Shown here one piece after another: positions 16,706 through 24,941 of a stretch of 64,000 nt of DNA (the first letter of the stretch is position 1; each line of letters begins with the position of its first letter). The stretch is from an uncultured Alphaproteobacteria bacterium. Its GTDB lineage: Bacteria > Pseudomonadota > Alphaproteobacteria > CADEGL01. Position numbers and translations under genes: made by a program. The notes beneath the pieces are model-generated. The model was not told the origin of the DNA and did not search any database. It saw nothing but the letters and a program-made list of their open reading frames with translations. The stretch spans positions 163,006 to 227,005 of the forward strand of contig CADEGL010000001.1 in the NCBI GenBank assembly GCA_902826885.1, given 5' to 3'.

Positions 16706-18631
16706 TTACGCCCGCGCCGATCCGCTCTGGCTGGCGCGCCCCAAAGCGGTCAAAGCCGTGGCCGCGATGTTCTTGGCCGTCAGGCCCGCGATCTCGAGCT
16801 GTTTCTCCGGCTTGTCGTGCTCGAAGAAGAGGTCGGGGAAATGGACCGTGCGGACCTTGAGCCCAGCGTCCAGCAACCCGTCGCTGGCCAGGAAATGCAG
16901 CACATGGCTACCGAAGCCGCCGATCGAGCCTTCCTCGACCGTGACCAGGACCTCGTGCTCGCGCGCCAAACGACGAACCAAGTCCGTGTCCAGCGGTTTG
17001 GCAAAGCGGGCATCGGCCACCGTCGTCGAGAGGCCGTGGGCAGCCAATTCCTCGGCCGCCTTGATGCACTCGTTGAGACGCGCGCCGAAGCTGAGAAGCG
17101 CGATCGACGTCCCTTCCTTGACGATACGGCCCTTACCGATGGGCAGCAGAGAGCCCTGGGCGGGCAATTCCACGCCCAGGCCTTCGCCACGCGGGAAACG
17201 GAACGCGCTCGGGCGATCGTCGATCTGCGCGGCCGTGGCGATCATGTGCACCAGTTCGGCCTCGTCCGACGCGCCCATCATCACCATGTTGGGCAGGCAG
17301 GACAGATAGGCGACATCGAAGGAGCCGAAATGGGTCGCGCCGTCGGCGCCCACGCAGCCCGCGCGGTCGATGGCGAAGCGCACCGGCAGTTTTTGGATCG
17401 CCACGTCGTGCACGACCTGGTCATAGGCGCGCTGCAAGAACGTGGAATAGATGGCGGCGAACGGCTTCATGCCCTCGCAAGCCAGGCCCGCGGCGAAGGT
17501 CACCGCATGCTGCTCGGCGATGCCGACATCGAAGGTGCGCTTCGGAAAGCGCTTCTCGAAAATATTGAGGCCCGTGCCATCCGGCATGGCGGCGTGGATG
17601 GCGACGATGCGGTCGTCCTTCTCCGCCTCCTTGATCAGCGCTTCGGCGAAGACCTTGGTGTAAGTCGGCGCCTTGGCGGCCGGCTTAGCCTGGACGCCGG
17701 TGACGATATCGAACTTCGCGACCGCATGCCCCTTGTCCGGTGCATTCTCCGCAGGGCCATAGCCATTGCCCTTCTTGGTCACCACATGGACCAGGATCGG
17801 GCCTGGCTCCTTGGCGTCGCGCACATTGCGCAACACGGGCAGAAGATGATCGATATCGTGGCCATCGATCGGGCCGATATAGAAGAAGCCAAGCTCCTCG
17901 AACATCGTGCCGCCGGTAACCAACCCGCGCGCATATTCCTCGGCACGCACCGCGGCCTGCTCGATCGGGCGCGGGAACTTCTTGGCGATCTCGCGGCCCA
18001 GGTGGCGCATGGAGCGGTAGGGCTTGGACGACACCAGGCGGGACAGGTAGTTGTTAAGCGCGCCCACGGCCGGCCCGATCGACATGTCGTTGTCGTTCAG
18101 GATGACAATCAGCTTGGTGTCACGCGCGCCTGCGTTGTTCATGGCCTCATAGGCCATACCCGCGCTCATGGAGCCGTCGCCGATGACGGAGATGACGGTG
18201 TTCTTCTTGCCCTTGAACTCGCTGCCGACGGCGAAGCCGAGGCCGGCCGAGATCGAGGTGGAACTGTGGGCCGCGCCAAACGGGTCGTAAGCGCTTTCCG
18301 AACGACGGGTGAAGCCCGAGGGGCCCCCGGCCTGCCGAATCTTGCGCAGCGCTTCACGGCGCCCGGTCAGGATCTTGTGGGGATAGGCCTGGTGGCTGAC
18401 GTCCCAAATCAGGATGTCGTCCGGGGTGTTGAAGACGTGGTGTAGGACCGTGGTCAACTCGACCACCCCCAGACTGGCGCCGAAATGACCGCCGATGCCG
18501 GAAACCGCATCGATCAGATCAGAGCGCACCTCGTCCGCGAGCTGCTTGAGCTGCTCGGGAGTCAGATTCTTCATGTCAGCCGGGCTCTTGATCGTATCGA
18601 GCAACGGCGTTCGGTTGCTTATTGATGACAA
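16706..18631 (-). CDS. dxs: 1-deoxy-D-xylulose-5-phosphate synthase
   Basis: 641 residues, the usual size. This thiamine-diphosphate enzyme condenses pyruvate with glyceraldehyde-3-phosphate, the entry step of the MEP isoprenoid pathway. Diagnostic pieces are [13 protein letters not shown] near residue 50, [16 protein letters not shown], the ThDP motif starting [13 protein letters not shown] and ending in NDNDMSI, the glutamate in [16 protein letters not shown], and [13 protein letters not shown]. It lies directly downstream of ispA (9-nt gap) and xseB, a conserved alphaproteobacterial order that feeds isoprenoid synthesis. A perfect hairpin follows its stop. Confidence 0.97.
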   Translation of the reverse strand: MSSISNRTPLLDTIKSPADMKNLTPEQLKQLADEVRSDLIDAVSGIGGHFGASLGVVELTTVLHHVFNTPDDILIWDVSHQAYPHKILTGRREALRKIRQAGGPSGFTRRSESAYDPFGAAHSSTSISAGLGFAVGSEFKGKKNTVISVIGDGSMSAGMAYEAMNNAGARDTKLIVILNDNDMSIGPAVGALNNYLSRLVSSKPYRSMRHLGREIAKKFPRPIEQAAVRAEEYARGLVTGGTMFEELGFFYIGPIDGHDIDHLLPVLRNVRDAKEPGPILVHVVTKKGNGYGPAENAPDKGHAVAKFDIVTGVQAKPAAKAPTYTKVFAEALIKEAEKDDRIVAIHAAMPDGTGLNIFEKRFPKRTFDVGIAEQHAVTFAAGLACEGMKPFAAIYSTFLQRAYDQVVHDVAIQKLPVRFAIDRAGCVGADGATHFGSFDVAYLSCLPNMVMMGASDEAELVHMIATAAQIDDRPSAFRFPRGEGLGVELPAQGSLLPIGKGRIVKEGTSIALLSFGARLNECIKAAEELAAHGLSTTVADARFAKPLDTDLVRRLAREHEVLVTVEEGSIGGFGSHVLHFLASDGLLDAGLKVRTVHFPDLFFEHDKPEKQLEIAGLTAKNIAATALTALGRASQSGSARA

Positions 18632-18640
18632 GAAAGGCTC

Positions 18641-19537
18641 CTAAGTTCGCCGATCGACGACGAAACGAGCGACTTGCGCCAAAAGATCGCCCTTTTTTCC
18701 AAATGAATCAAGATGTTTGACCGCACGGTCCGAGATCTCCCGGGCCTTCCGGCGGGCCCCGTCGGTACCTAGGATTGATACGAAAGTGGCTTTTCCGGCG
18801 GCCGCATCCTTGCCCACCTTCTTACCCACCTGTTCTTCGGTGCCCTCGGCGTCCAGAAGGTCGTCGGCGATCTGGAAGGCCAAGCCCATATCCCTGGCAT
18901 AGTCCCGTAGCGCCTTCCGGGCGCTGTCCGGGGCCTGGCCCAGGATCGCGCCGGATTCGCACGCAAACCGAAACAGCGCCCCGGTTTTCATGGATTGGAG
19001 CCGGGTAATCGCGTCCAGGTCGAGGGAGCCGGTCCTGAGAGCCTCGGCCTGGAGGTCGAACATTTGCCCCCCAACCATGCCCTCCATGCCAGCCGCGCGG
19101 GCCAGACTCAGCACCAGTTCGGTCCGCACCTGGGCCACGTCGTGAGTCTCCGGCTCGGCCAGCACCTCGAAGGCCAAGGTCAGAAGCCCATCACCCGCCA
19201 GGATGGCCGTGGCCTCGTCGAACTGGATGTGGGTGGTTGGCTTGCCCCGGCGCAAATCATCGTCATCCATGGCCGGCAGGTCGTCATGGACCAGGGAATA
19301 GCAATGGACATATTCGAGGGCGATCGCGACCCGCATCGCGCGGCTGCGCGGTACGCCGAACAAGTCGGCGCTGGTCACCACGAGGAACGGCCGCAGGCGT
19401 TTGCCGCCATTGAGCGAGCCATAGGCCATGGCTTCGCGCACCCGCGCCTCGGGCCCGGTCATCGCCGGCATCAAGGCGTCCAGCGTGCGGTTGACCTCCG
19501 CCGCGGTCGCGGCGAGAGCAGTTTCGAGCGCCGTCAT
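18641..19537 (-). CDS. ispA: Polyprenyl (farnesyl) diphosphate synthase
   Basis: 298 residues. It elongates DMAPP/GPP with IPP, mainly to farnesyl diphosphate. The first Asp-rich motif is LVHDDLPAMDDDDLRRG (about 84-100) and the second is FQIADDLLDAEG (about 227-238). GGKRLRPFL near residue 45 binds IPP. The ATG at 19537 is chosen because the N-terminus then matches the family and because it lies 7 nt after the xseB stop. The order xseB-ispA-dxs is typical of Proteobacteria. Product chain length is inferred from length and context; a geranylgeranyl product cannot be excluded. Confidence 0.93.
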   Translation of the reverse strand: MTALETALAATAAEVNRTLDALMPAMTGPEARVREAMAYGSLNGGKRLRPFLVVTSADLFGVPRSRAMRVAIALEYVHCYSLVHDDLPAMDDDDLRRGKPTTHIQFDEATAILAGDGLLTLAFEVLAEPETHDVAQVRTELVLSLARAAGMEGMVGGQMFDLQAEALRTGSLDLDAITRLQSMKTGALFRFACESGAILGQAPDSARKALRDYARDMGLAFQIADDLLDAEGTEEQVGKKVGKDAAAGKATFVSILGTDGARRKAREISDRAVKHLDSFGKKGDLLAQVARFVVDRRT

Positions 19538-19544
19538 GGAAACC

Positions 19545-19796
19545 TCAGTCGATGTCCGCGGACTTGACCCCAACCGATCCATCGGGCCCCAGCGCGATCT
19601 GCTGGATCTTGGCCTCGGCCTCGCGCAGCTTGGTCTCGCAGTGGCGCTTTAGCGCCGCGCCGCGCTCGTAAGCCTTGATCGAATCCTCAAGCTTGCCTTG
19701 CCCATCCTCGAGCTTGCGCACGATGCCTTCGAGTTCGGCCAAAGCCGCTTCGAAGCTCATTTTTGCGATGTCCGGAGGGATCGTCGGGGCAGCCAT
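19545..19796 (-). CDS. xseB: Exodeoxyribonuclease VII small subunit
   Basis: 83 residues, with the signature FEAALAELEGIVRKLEDG (about 13-30), then a helical hairpin with SIKAYERGAALKRHCETKL. XseB proteins coat the long arm of the XseA large subunit in a nuclease that degrades single-stranded DNA. No xseA is in the window. The ATG at 19796 gives the normal family length; an upstream start would add a non-homologous tail. It heads the xseB-ispA-dxs block. The gap to the HDAC-like gene upstream (63 nt) leaves room for its own promoter. Confidence 0.93.
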   Translation of the reverse strand: MAAPTIPPDIAKMSFEAALAELEGIVRKLEDGQGKLEDSIKAYERGAALKRHCETKLREAEAKIQQIALGPDGSVGVKSADID

Positions 19797-19859
19797 GGGT
19801 GACCTGAATTGGGAAGGCGGCAGTCTAGGGAAGCAGGTCCCGTGCGGCAAGCCGCCGGG

Positions 19860-20789
19860 TCAGGCCGCCATCAGCGCACGGACATGGGCAGCGGCGGATT
19901 CGGCTAAAGCCGCAAGGTCATAGCCGCCCTCCAGCGTCGAGACCAGCCGCCCGCCGCAAGCCTTCCGCGCCACCTCCGCCAACCGCTCCGTTGCCCAGCC
20001 AAAATCCTCGGTCGTCAAATTCAGATTCGCCAGCGGATCGTCCGCATGGGCATCAAACCCGGCGGAGATGAAAACCATTTCCGGCCGGAACGCTTCCAAC
20101 GCAACCAGGACGCCCTTTTCCATCGCCAAACGGAACAGATCGGAATCTCCACCCGGCGGCAGCGGCAAATTCAAAATGTTGTTCGCCACGCCGCGTTCGT
20201 CCATCGCGCCCGTGCCGGGATAGAGCGGAGATTGATGGGTCGAGGCATAGAACAGGTCGGCGTCGCGTTCGAATGCGGCCTGGGTGCCGTTGCCATGATG
20301 GACGTCGAAATCGATCACCGCTACGCGGCGCAGATCATGTTTCTTCCGGGCATGCAGCGCGCCGACGGCCACGTTGTTGAACAGGCAAAAGCCCATGGCG
20401 CGGTTTGGCTCCGCGTGATGTCCCGGAGGGCGTACCGCGCAAAATGCGTTCTTCCCCTCGCCCGCCACCACCGCGTCGACCGCGGCGCAGACGGCCCCCG
20501 CCGCGCGCAACGCGGCTTCGCCCGAACCCGGCGACAATGCCGTATCGGCGTCGATACGCGTGCGCCCCTGGGGCGGCACGGCCCCCAACACGCGCTGCAC
20601 GTGGAGCGCGGGATGGACGAGCGTGAGTTGCGCGTCGTCCGCAAGCGGTGCCTCTCGACGGTCAAGCGCGGCGAAGTCCGGTCCATCCAATGCGTTCAGG
20701 ATCGCGGCCAGGCGCGCGGGGCGCTCCGGATGCTGGGGACCGGGGTCATGATCGAGACAGGCCGGATGGGTGAACAGAAGCGTCGTCAC
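19860..20789 (-). CDS. Histone-deacetylase-like Zn amidohydrolase (AcuC/acetylpolyamine amidohydrolase family)
   Basis: 309 residues. The zinc deacetylase core is intact: RPPGHHAEPNRAMGFCLFNN with its two adjacent histidines, the metal ligands of VIDFDVHHGNGTQ, and GFDAHADDPLANLNL with the third Asp, followed by LEGGYD. Bacterial members remove acetyl groups from polyamines, small amides or proteins. The GTG at 20789 overlaps the stop of the TusA-like gene upstream (GTGA), implying translational coupling. The shared transcript with sulfur-trafficking genes is unusual and not explained by the known activity. Substrate unknown. Confidence 0.9.
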   Translation of the reverse strand: MTTLLFTHPACLDHDPGPQHPERPARLAAILNALDGPDFAALDRREAPLADDAQLTLVHPALHVQRVLGAVPPQGRTRIDADTALSPGSGEAALRAAGAVCAAVDAVVAGEGKNAFCAVRPPGHHAEPNRAMGFCLFNNVAVGALHARKKHDLRRVAVIDFDVHHGNGTQAAFERDADLFYASTHQSPLYPGTGAMDERGVANNILNLPLPPGGDSDLFRLAMEKGVLVALEAFRPEMVFISAGFDAHADDPLANLNLTTEDFGWATERLAEVARKACGGRLVSTLEGGYDLAALAESAAAHVRALMAA

Positions 20790-21022
20790 TGCGTTGCCGC
20801 CTTGCGCAGCAAGAAACTGAAGACGCCATCCGTCTCGTTCCACTCCAGCAGCGAATGGCCGGTGGACTGGGCGAAGGTCTGGAAATCCTTGATCGCGCCA
20901 GGATCGGTGGCCAATACCTCCAGCTCGTCCCCGGCATTGAGGCGCCGCAACGCACGGCGCGCCTTAAGAACGGGCAACGGGCAATTCAGGCCGGTGGCGT
21001 CGAGAGTCTGCCGGTCGGGCAC
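20786..21022 (-). CDS. TusA-like sulfurtransferase/sulfur-carrier protein
   Basis: 78 residues, small alpha/beta TusA fold. The key motif is DATGLNCPLPVLKARRAL, with the sulfur-carrying cysteine at position 14 followed by the invariant Pro. TusA relatives carry persulfide sulfur for tRNA thiolation, molybdenum-cofactor synthesis or sulfur oxidation. Its position 7 nt after a persulfide-dioxygenase-like gene points to sulfane-sulfur metabolism rather than tRNA thiolation, though that is inference. Its stop overlaps the GTG start of the HDAC-like gene. Confidence 0.88.
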   Translation of the reverse strand: MPDRQTLDATGLNCPLPVLKARRALRRLNAGDELEVLATDPGAIKDFQTFAQSTGHSLLEWNETDGVFSFLLRKAATQ

Positions 21023-21029
21023 GAATACC

Positions 21030-21893
21030 TCAGAAGCGGTTGATCGGAATTTTCAGATAGCGCGTGCCATTCTCTTCCGCCGCGGGCAAGACGCCGCCGC
21101 GCACATTGACCTGGACCGCGGGCAACAGAAGTTCCGGCAGGGGCAATGTCTTGTCCCGCTCGGTACGCAATTTCACGAACTCTCCTTCCGTCACGCCGTC
21201 ATGAACATGGACGTTGTTTGCCCGCTGCGCCGCCACGGTCGTCTCCCACGCGAGAGCACGCTCATGCGGCATATAGTCATGGCACATGAAAAGACGAGTC
21301 TGGCCGGGCAATTCGAACAACCGGCGGATCGAACGGTAAAGCGTGGCCGCGTCGCCACCAGGGAAATCCACCCGCGAAGTGCCGTAATCCGGCATGAACA
21401 TCGTGTCGCCGACCCAGGCGCAATCTTCCACGACATAGGTGATGCAGGCCGGGGTATGGCCAGGCGTGTGCATCACGCGCGCGGATAGACCACCGATCTT
21501 GAACGTCTCGCCGTCGCGGAAGCGGTGATCGAATTGGGACCCGTCGACCGGAAAATCCGGCGCTAGATTGTAGATGCCTTTCCAAGTCGACTGGACTGTC
21601 GTGACGTGTTCGCCGATGGCCAGTTTGGCGTTCTTCAGCTTATCCCGCAGATAACCGCCTGCCGACAGATGATCGGCGTGGACGTGTGTCTCCAGAATCC
21701 AATCGACCGTCAGCCCTTCGGCGCGCACGAAAGCGCAAATCTCATCTGCAAGGACCGTCGAGGTGCGGCCCGAGCGCGCCTCGTAATCGAGCACGGGATC
21801 GACGATCGCGGCCCGGCGGCTGGCCGGATCGGCCACCACATAGGACAACGTCGAGGAATGCTTGTCGAAAAAGGCTTTGACGGCGGAAATCAT
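21030..21893 (-). CDS. MBL-fold persulfide dioxygenase-like protein (ETHE1/Blh family)
   Basis: 287 residues. The metallo-beta-lactamase core shows HVHADH (His70-His75 region), MHTPGHTPACITYV and WVGDTMFMPDYGTSR, the arrangement of mononuclear-iron glutathione-persulfide dioxygenases. These oxidise the sulfane sulfur of GSSH to sulfite, and in bacteria Blh-type members are linked to biofilm-related sulfide detoxification. A TusA-like carrier starts 7 nt after its stop, which supports the sulfur role. No rhodanese domain is fused at the C-terminus. An ArsR/BigR-type regulator, often adjacent, is not present here. Confidence 0.85.
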   Translation of the reverse strand: MISAVKAFFDKHSSTLSYVVADPASRRAAIVDPVLDYEARSGRTSTVLADEICAFVRAEGLTVDWILETHVHADHLSAGGYLRDKLKNAKLAIGEHVTTVQSTWKGIYNLAPDFPVDGSQFDHRFRDGETFKIGGLSARVMHTPGHTPACITYVVEDCAWVGDTMFMPDYGTSRVDFPGGDAATLYRSIRRLFELPGQTRLFMCHDYMPHERALAWETTVAAQRANNVHVHDGVTEGEFVKLRTERDKTLPLPELLLPAVQVNVRGGVLPAAEENGTRYLKIPINRF

Positions 21894-21952
21894 GGGACAG
21901 GACCGATTGTACCGGCTTCACCCCCCGGAACGGTAGGGCGGAGTCACGCGCG

Positions 21953-21982
21953 TTGATGGAACCGCCGGGCCCGTGGCATATT
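21953..21982 (+). promoter_or_regulatory. Candidate promoter for the CDP-alcohol phosphotransferase gene
   Basis: TTGATG (21953-21958) and CATATT (21977-21982) lie 18 bp apart, each matching the sigma70 consensus at 4 of 6 positions, within the divergent gap before the ATG at 22022. The local AT-rich stretch CATATTTTATTTG stands out. If real, it argues for the 22022 start over upstream in-frame codons. Confidence 0.35.
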
Positions 21983-22021
21983 TTATTTGTCGCCGGGGCG
22001 CTTCTCCAAGGGGCTTGCGTA

Positions 22022-22654
22022 ATGGCGAACCTGATCACATTGAGCCGGTTTTTGCTGCTCTTCGTGCTGGTAGCCCTGGCGCTCAAGGCGCCGCCTGCCT
22101 GGCAGTTGGCTAACGCGCCCCTTCTCGTCCTCATCATCGCGCTCGACGGCATCGACGGCTACGTGGCCCGCCGGCGCGGCGAAACGTCCACATTCGGCTC
22201 CGTATTCGACATCATGGTCGACCGCGTGGTCGAGAACGTCACCTGCCTCGTGCTGGCCTACTTGAATTTGCTTCCGCTCTGGGTCGCCATCCTCTTTCTG
22301 ACGCGCGGCATCATCGTCGATTCGATTCGCTATCGAGCCGTGGCCGAAGGCGAGAGCGTCTTCGGCATGATGCGCTCGCGCTGGGGGCGCTTGCTGGTGG
22401 CCGGCCGATTCGCGCGCGGTCTTTATGGCGCGCTCAAGCTGGCGGCCTTCGGTTGGCTGTTTCTCATACAGCCTTGGCCCGCGTTGTATCCCGAGCTGTG
22501 GAACGCCTGGAAGGCAACCCTTGCGGCGGCTGGCGATATCCTCGTCTTCGCGACGGTGATCATGTGCGTCGCGCGGGCGGTACCCGTGGTCATCGAATAT
22601 CTATGGGCCGAGGGAGTCGTCGCCCGGCCGAAGATCATGCGAGAGGCGCGCTGA
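22022..22654 (+). CDS. CDP-alcohol phosphatidyltransferase family membrane protein
   Basis: 210 residues with several hydrophobic segments. The complete catalytic signature is visible around residues 41-63: D-G-x-x-A-R, eight residues, G-x3-D-x3-D (DGYVARRRGETSTFGSVFD continuing to D). These integral membrane enzymes transfer a phospho-alcohol from a CDP-linked donor to an acceptor, as in PgsA, PssA or Cls-type synthesis. The ATG at 22022 starts right before the first helix (ANLITLSRF, as in PgsA). The next gene, a HAD phosphatase, starts 1 nt after the stop. The two together resemble phosphatidyl-X-phosphate synthase and phosphatase steps, but the lipid is unknown. Confidence 0.88.
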   Translation: MANLITLSRFLLLFVLVALALKAPPAWQLANAPLLVLIIALDGIDGYVARRRGETSTFGSVFDIMVDRVVENVTCLVLAYLNLLPLWVAILFLTRGIIVDSIRYRAVAEGESVFGMMRSRWGRLLVAGRFARGLYGALKLAAFGWLFLIQPWPALYPELWNAWKATLAAAGDILVFATVIMCVARAVPVVIEYLWAEGVVARPKIMREAR

Positions 22655-22655
22655 C

Positions 22656-23297
22656 GTGGCCGTCGTGCTGGTGGACGTCGACGGCACGCTTATCGACGGC
22701 CCCAGTTGCGAACGGCGCTTCATCGGCGAACTGTTCAAGCGCGGCATTATCGGCATCCGTCAATGCATCGCGGTGGCTTGGTTCGCCGTGCGTTGGGCTC
22801 CGCGCCACGGGCGGCATGTCTTCAAGAAAAATAAAGCCTATCTCGCGGGCCTGGAGGTCGAACGCGTGGCATCGGCCGCCGAGATGTTCGCGCGGAGCAC
22901 CATCGTCCCGAAGCTGCGCCCATCCGTTCTTTCGCGCATCGCCACACACCGCGCGCGTGGCGACCAGATCGCCTTGCTGACTGGAACGCCGGATTTTCTC
23001 GCCCGTCCCCTCGCGGCCGCCATTGGTGTCGCCCACTGGAGCGCCACGCGCTGCGCTATCACCGATGGCCGATTCACCGTCGCCCCGCCGGCCGTGCATC
23101 CGTTCGATCGCGACAAGCCGGTACTGGCCCGGGCTCTTTGCGAAAGTCTGGGCAGCTGCCTGGAAAACGCGGTCACCTATGCGGACAGCGCGCACGATCT
23201 GCCGCTACTACATGCCGCGGGCCGGGCCGTCGCGGTTGCCCCGGATGCGCGGCTGCGCGCGGTCGCGGAGCGGGAAGGATGGGAGGTCCTGGAGTAA
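22656..23297 (+). CDS. HAD-superfamily phosphatase (HAD-IB, PSP-like)
   Basis: 213 residues. Motif I is VDVDGTLIDGP (nucleophile Asp at about 7, acid Asp at about 9), motif II threonine is in LLTGTPD, and motif III/IV is YADSAHDLPLLHAAG. A cap domain lies between motifs I and II. The family dephosphorylates phosphoserine-like small phosphates or lipid phosphates. The GTG start is 1 nt after the CDP-alcohol phosphotransferase stop, so the pair is surely co-transcribed. I infer that it removes phosphate from that enzyme's product, but this is not proven by sequence. Confidence 0.85.
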   Translation: MAVVLVDVDGTLIDGPSCERRFIGELFKRGIIGIRQCIAVAWFAVRWAPRHGRHVFKKNKAYLAGLEVERVASAAEMFARSTIVPKLRPSVLSRIATHRARGDQIALLTGTPDFLARPLAAAIGVAHWSATRCAITDGRFTVAPPAVHPFDRDKPVLARALCESLGSCLENAVTYADSAHDLPLLHAAGRAVAVAPDARLRAVAEREGWEVLE

Positions 23298-23359
23298 GCG
23301 CCTGGATTGACTCACCCGGCGGCCTATAAGACTTTGGCCGTCACGCGCCGCAGAAGGAC

Positions 23360-24148
23360 ATGCCCGTGACGGCCTACACCGATATCCTGGTCGATACGCC
23401 GAAGCCGGGCGTCCGCCTCATCACTCTCAACCGTCCAAAGGTCCTGAACGCCCTGCGCTCCACCTTGCTGGAGGAACTGGCGGCGGCCATTGCCTTGGCG
23501 CGCGACGATACCGACGTGCGCGCCGTCGTGCTGACGGGCAACGAACGCGCCTTCGCCGCGGGTGCCGACATCGCCGAGATGGCCGACCGGACAGCGGTCG
23601 AAGTGGTGGGCATGGACCGGCGCATGGCCGGCTGGCATACGCTGCGCAGTTTCCCCAAGCCGCTGGTCGCCGCGGTTAACGGCTTCGCCCTGGGAGGCGG
23701 CTGCGAATTGGCCATGTGCGCCGACATCATCGTCGCGGGCGAAGGCGCCCGCTTCGGTCAACCCGAAATCAACCTGGGCCTCATCCCCGGCGCGGGCGGC
23801 ACGCAGCGCCTCACGCGCGCGGTCGGCAAGTCGCGCGCCATGAAGATGGTGCTGACCGGCGAAGCCATCGACGCACGCGCCGCGCTGGCCGCGGGCCTGA
23901 TCGCCGAGATCGTGCCGCCCGAACTCGCGCTCGACCGCGCGCTCGAACTGGCCGAGATGATCGCGGCCAAGCCGCCCGTCGCCGTGCGCCTGGCCAAGGA
24001 AGCCGTTTTGAAAGCGCAGGAGATGACGCTCGAGGCCGGGCTCGACTACGAGCGCAAGGTTTTCGCCCTGCTGTTTGCGACGGAGGACCGGCGCGAAGGC
24101 GTCCAGGCTTTCCTCGAAAAGCGCAAACCCGTGTTCAAGGGGCGCTGA
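23360..24148 (+). CDS. paaF: 2,3-dehydroadipyl-CoA hydratase (enoyl-CoA hydratase family)
   Basis: 262 residues of the crotonase fold. The two catalytic glutamates are Glu116 (LGGGCELAM) and Glu136 (GQPEINLGLIPGAGGTQRL), and the oxyanion-hole segment AFAAGADIAEMA is intact. The C-terminal EDRREGVQAFLEKRKPVFKGR matches PaaF closely. In the phenylacetate pathway PaaF hydrates 2,3-dehydroadipyl-CoA to 3-hydroxyadipyl-CoA. The ATG at 23360 follows AGAAGG. It leads a tight run paaF-paaG-paaH-paaJ, all on this strand with gaps of 0-2 nt. Confidence 0.9.
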   Translation: MPVTAYTDILVDTPKPGVRLITLNRPKVLNALRSTLLEELAAAIALARDDTDVRAVVLTGNERAFAAGADIAEMADRTAVEVVGMDRRMAGWHTLRSFPKPLVAAVNGFALGGGCELAMCADIIVAGEGARFGQPEINLGLIPGAGGTQRLTRAVGKSRAMKMVLTGEAIDARAALAAGLIAEIVPPELALDRALELAEMIAAKPPVAVRLAKEAVLKAQEMTLEAGLDYERKVFALLFATEDRREGVQAFLEKRKPVFKGR

Positions 24149-24149
24149 C

Positions 24150-24941
24150 GTGGCCTACGAGACGATCCTGTTCGACAAGAAGGACGGCGTGGCCACGATC
24201 ACGCTGAACCGTCCCAACCAGCTCAACGCCTTCACTGCGAAGATGCACGAGGAGTTGCGCGCGGCCCTGGGCGAAATCGCCAAGGACGGCGAGATTCGCG
24301 CCGTTCTTTTGACCGGCTCGGGGCGCGGTTTCTGCGCGGGCCAGGACCTGCAGGAAGTGAAGCCGTCCGACGTCGGCGCCGGCCGAGATCTGGCCCAGCG
24401 GTTGGACCGCAACTACAACCGGCTGATCCGCGCTGTGCGCGGCTTGGAGAAACCGGTGCTGGCCGCCGTCAACGGCGTGGCCGCGGGCGCGGGCGCGAAT
24501 CTCGCGCTGGCCTGCGACATCGCGCTGGCCGCGCGCTCGGCCAGCTTCATCCAGGCCTTCGCGCGTATCGGCCTGGTGCCGGATTCGGGCGGTAGCTACA
24601 CGCTGCCGCGCAAAATCGGCCAAGCGCGCGCGGCCGCTCTATTCATGCTTGGCGATTCCGTCAGCGCCGAACAGGCCGAAGCCTGGGGCATGATCTGGAA
24701 ATGCGTCGATGACGCGGCATTGGCCACCGAGGCACAAAGCATGGCCGCGCGCCTCGCGGCCGCGCCGACCAAATCGCTGGGCCTCATCAAACGGCTGCTG
24801 AACGCCTCGGCCACCAATACGCTGGACCAGCAGCTTGACTTGGAGCGCGACCTGCAGCGCATCGCGGGCGGTTCCGAGGACTACCGCGAGGGCGTCACGG
24901 CCTTCCGCGAAAAGCGCAAGCCCGCGTTCAAGGGGCGCTGA
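24150..24941 (+). CDS. paaG: 1,2-epoxyphenylacetyl-CoA isomerase (PaaG-type enoyl-CoA isomerase)
   Basis: 263 residues. PaaG converts the ring epoxide of phenylacetyl-CoA to oxepin-CoA and also shifts double bonds in the later beta-oxidation steps. It is crotonase-fold but lacks the first hydratase glutamate (GAGANLAL instead), while the isomerase aspartate is present (Asp145 in LVPDSGGSYTLPR). SVSAEQAEAWGMIWKCVDD is the PaaG-specific stretch. The GTG at 24150 is 1 nt after the paaF stop. Its TGA overlaps the next ATG (TGATG). Confidence 0.92.
   Translation: MAYETILFDKKDGVATITLNRPNQLNAFTAKMHEELRAALGEIAKDGEIRAVLLTGSGRGFCAGQDLQEVKPSDVGAGRDLAQRLDRNYNRLIRAVRGLEKPVLAAVNGVAAGAGANLALACDIALAARSASFIQAFARIGLVPDSGGSYTLPRKIGQARAAALFMLGDSVSAEQAEAWGMIWKCVDDAALATEAQSMAARLAAAPTKSLGLIKRLLNASATNTLDQQLDLERDLQRIAGGSEDYREGVTAFREKRKPAFKGR

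Noticed and set aside
16595-18445. A 616-codon open frame on the plus strand antisense to dxs
   Set aside because: It is a GC-rich shadow of the dxs gene with Arg/His/Asp-rich, low-complexity content and no recognisable domain. The minus-strand dxs is complete and conserved.
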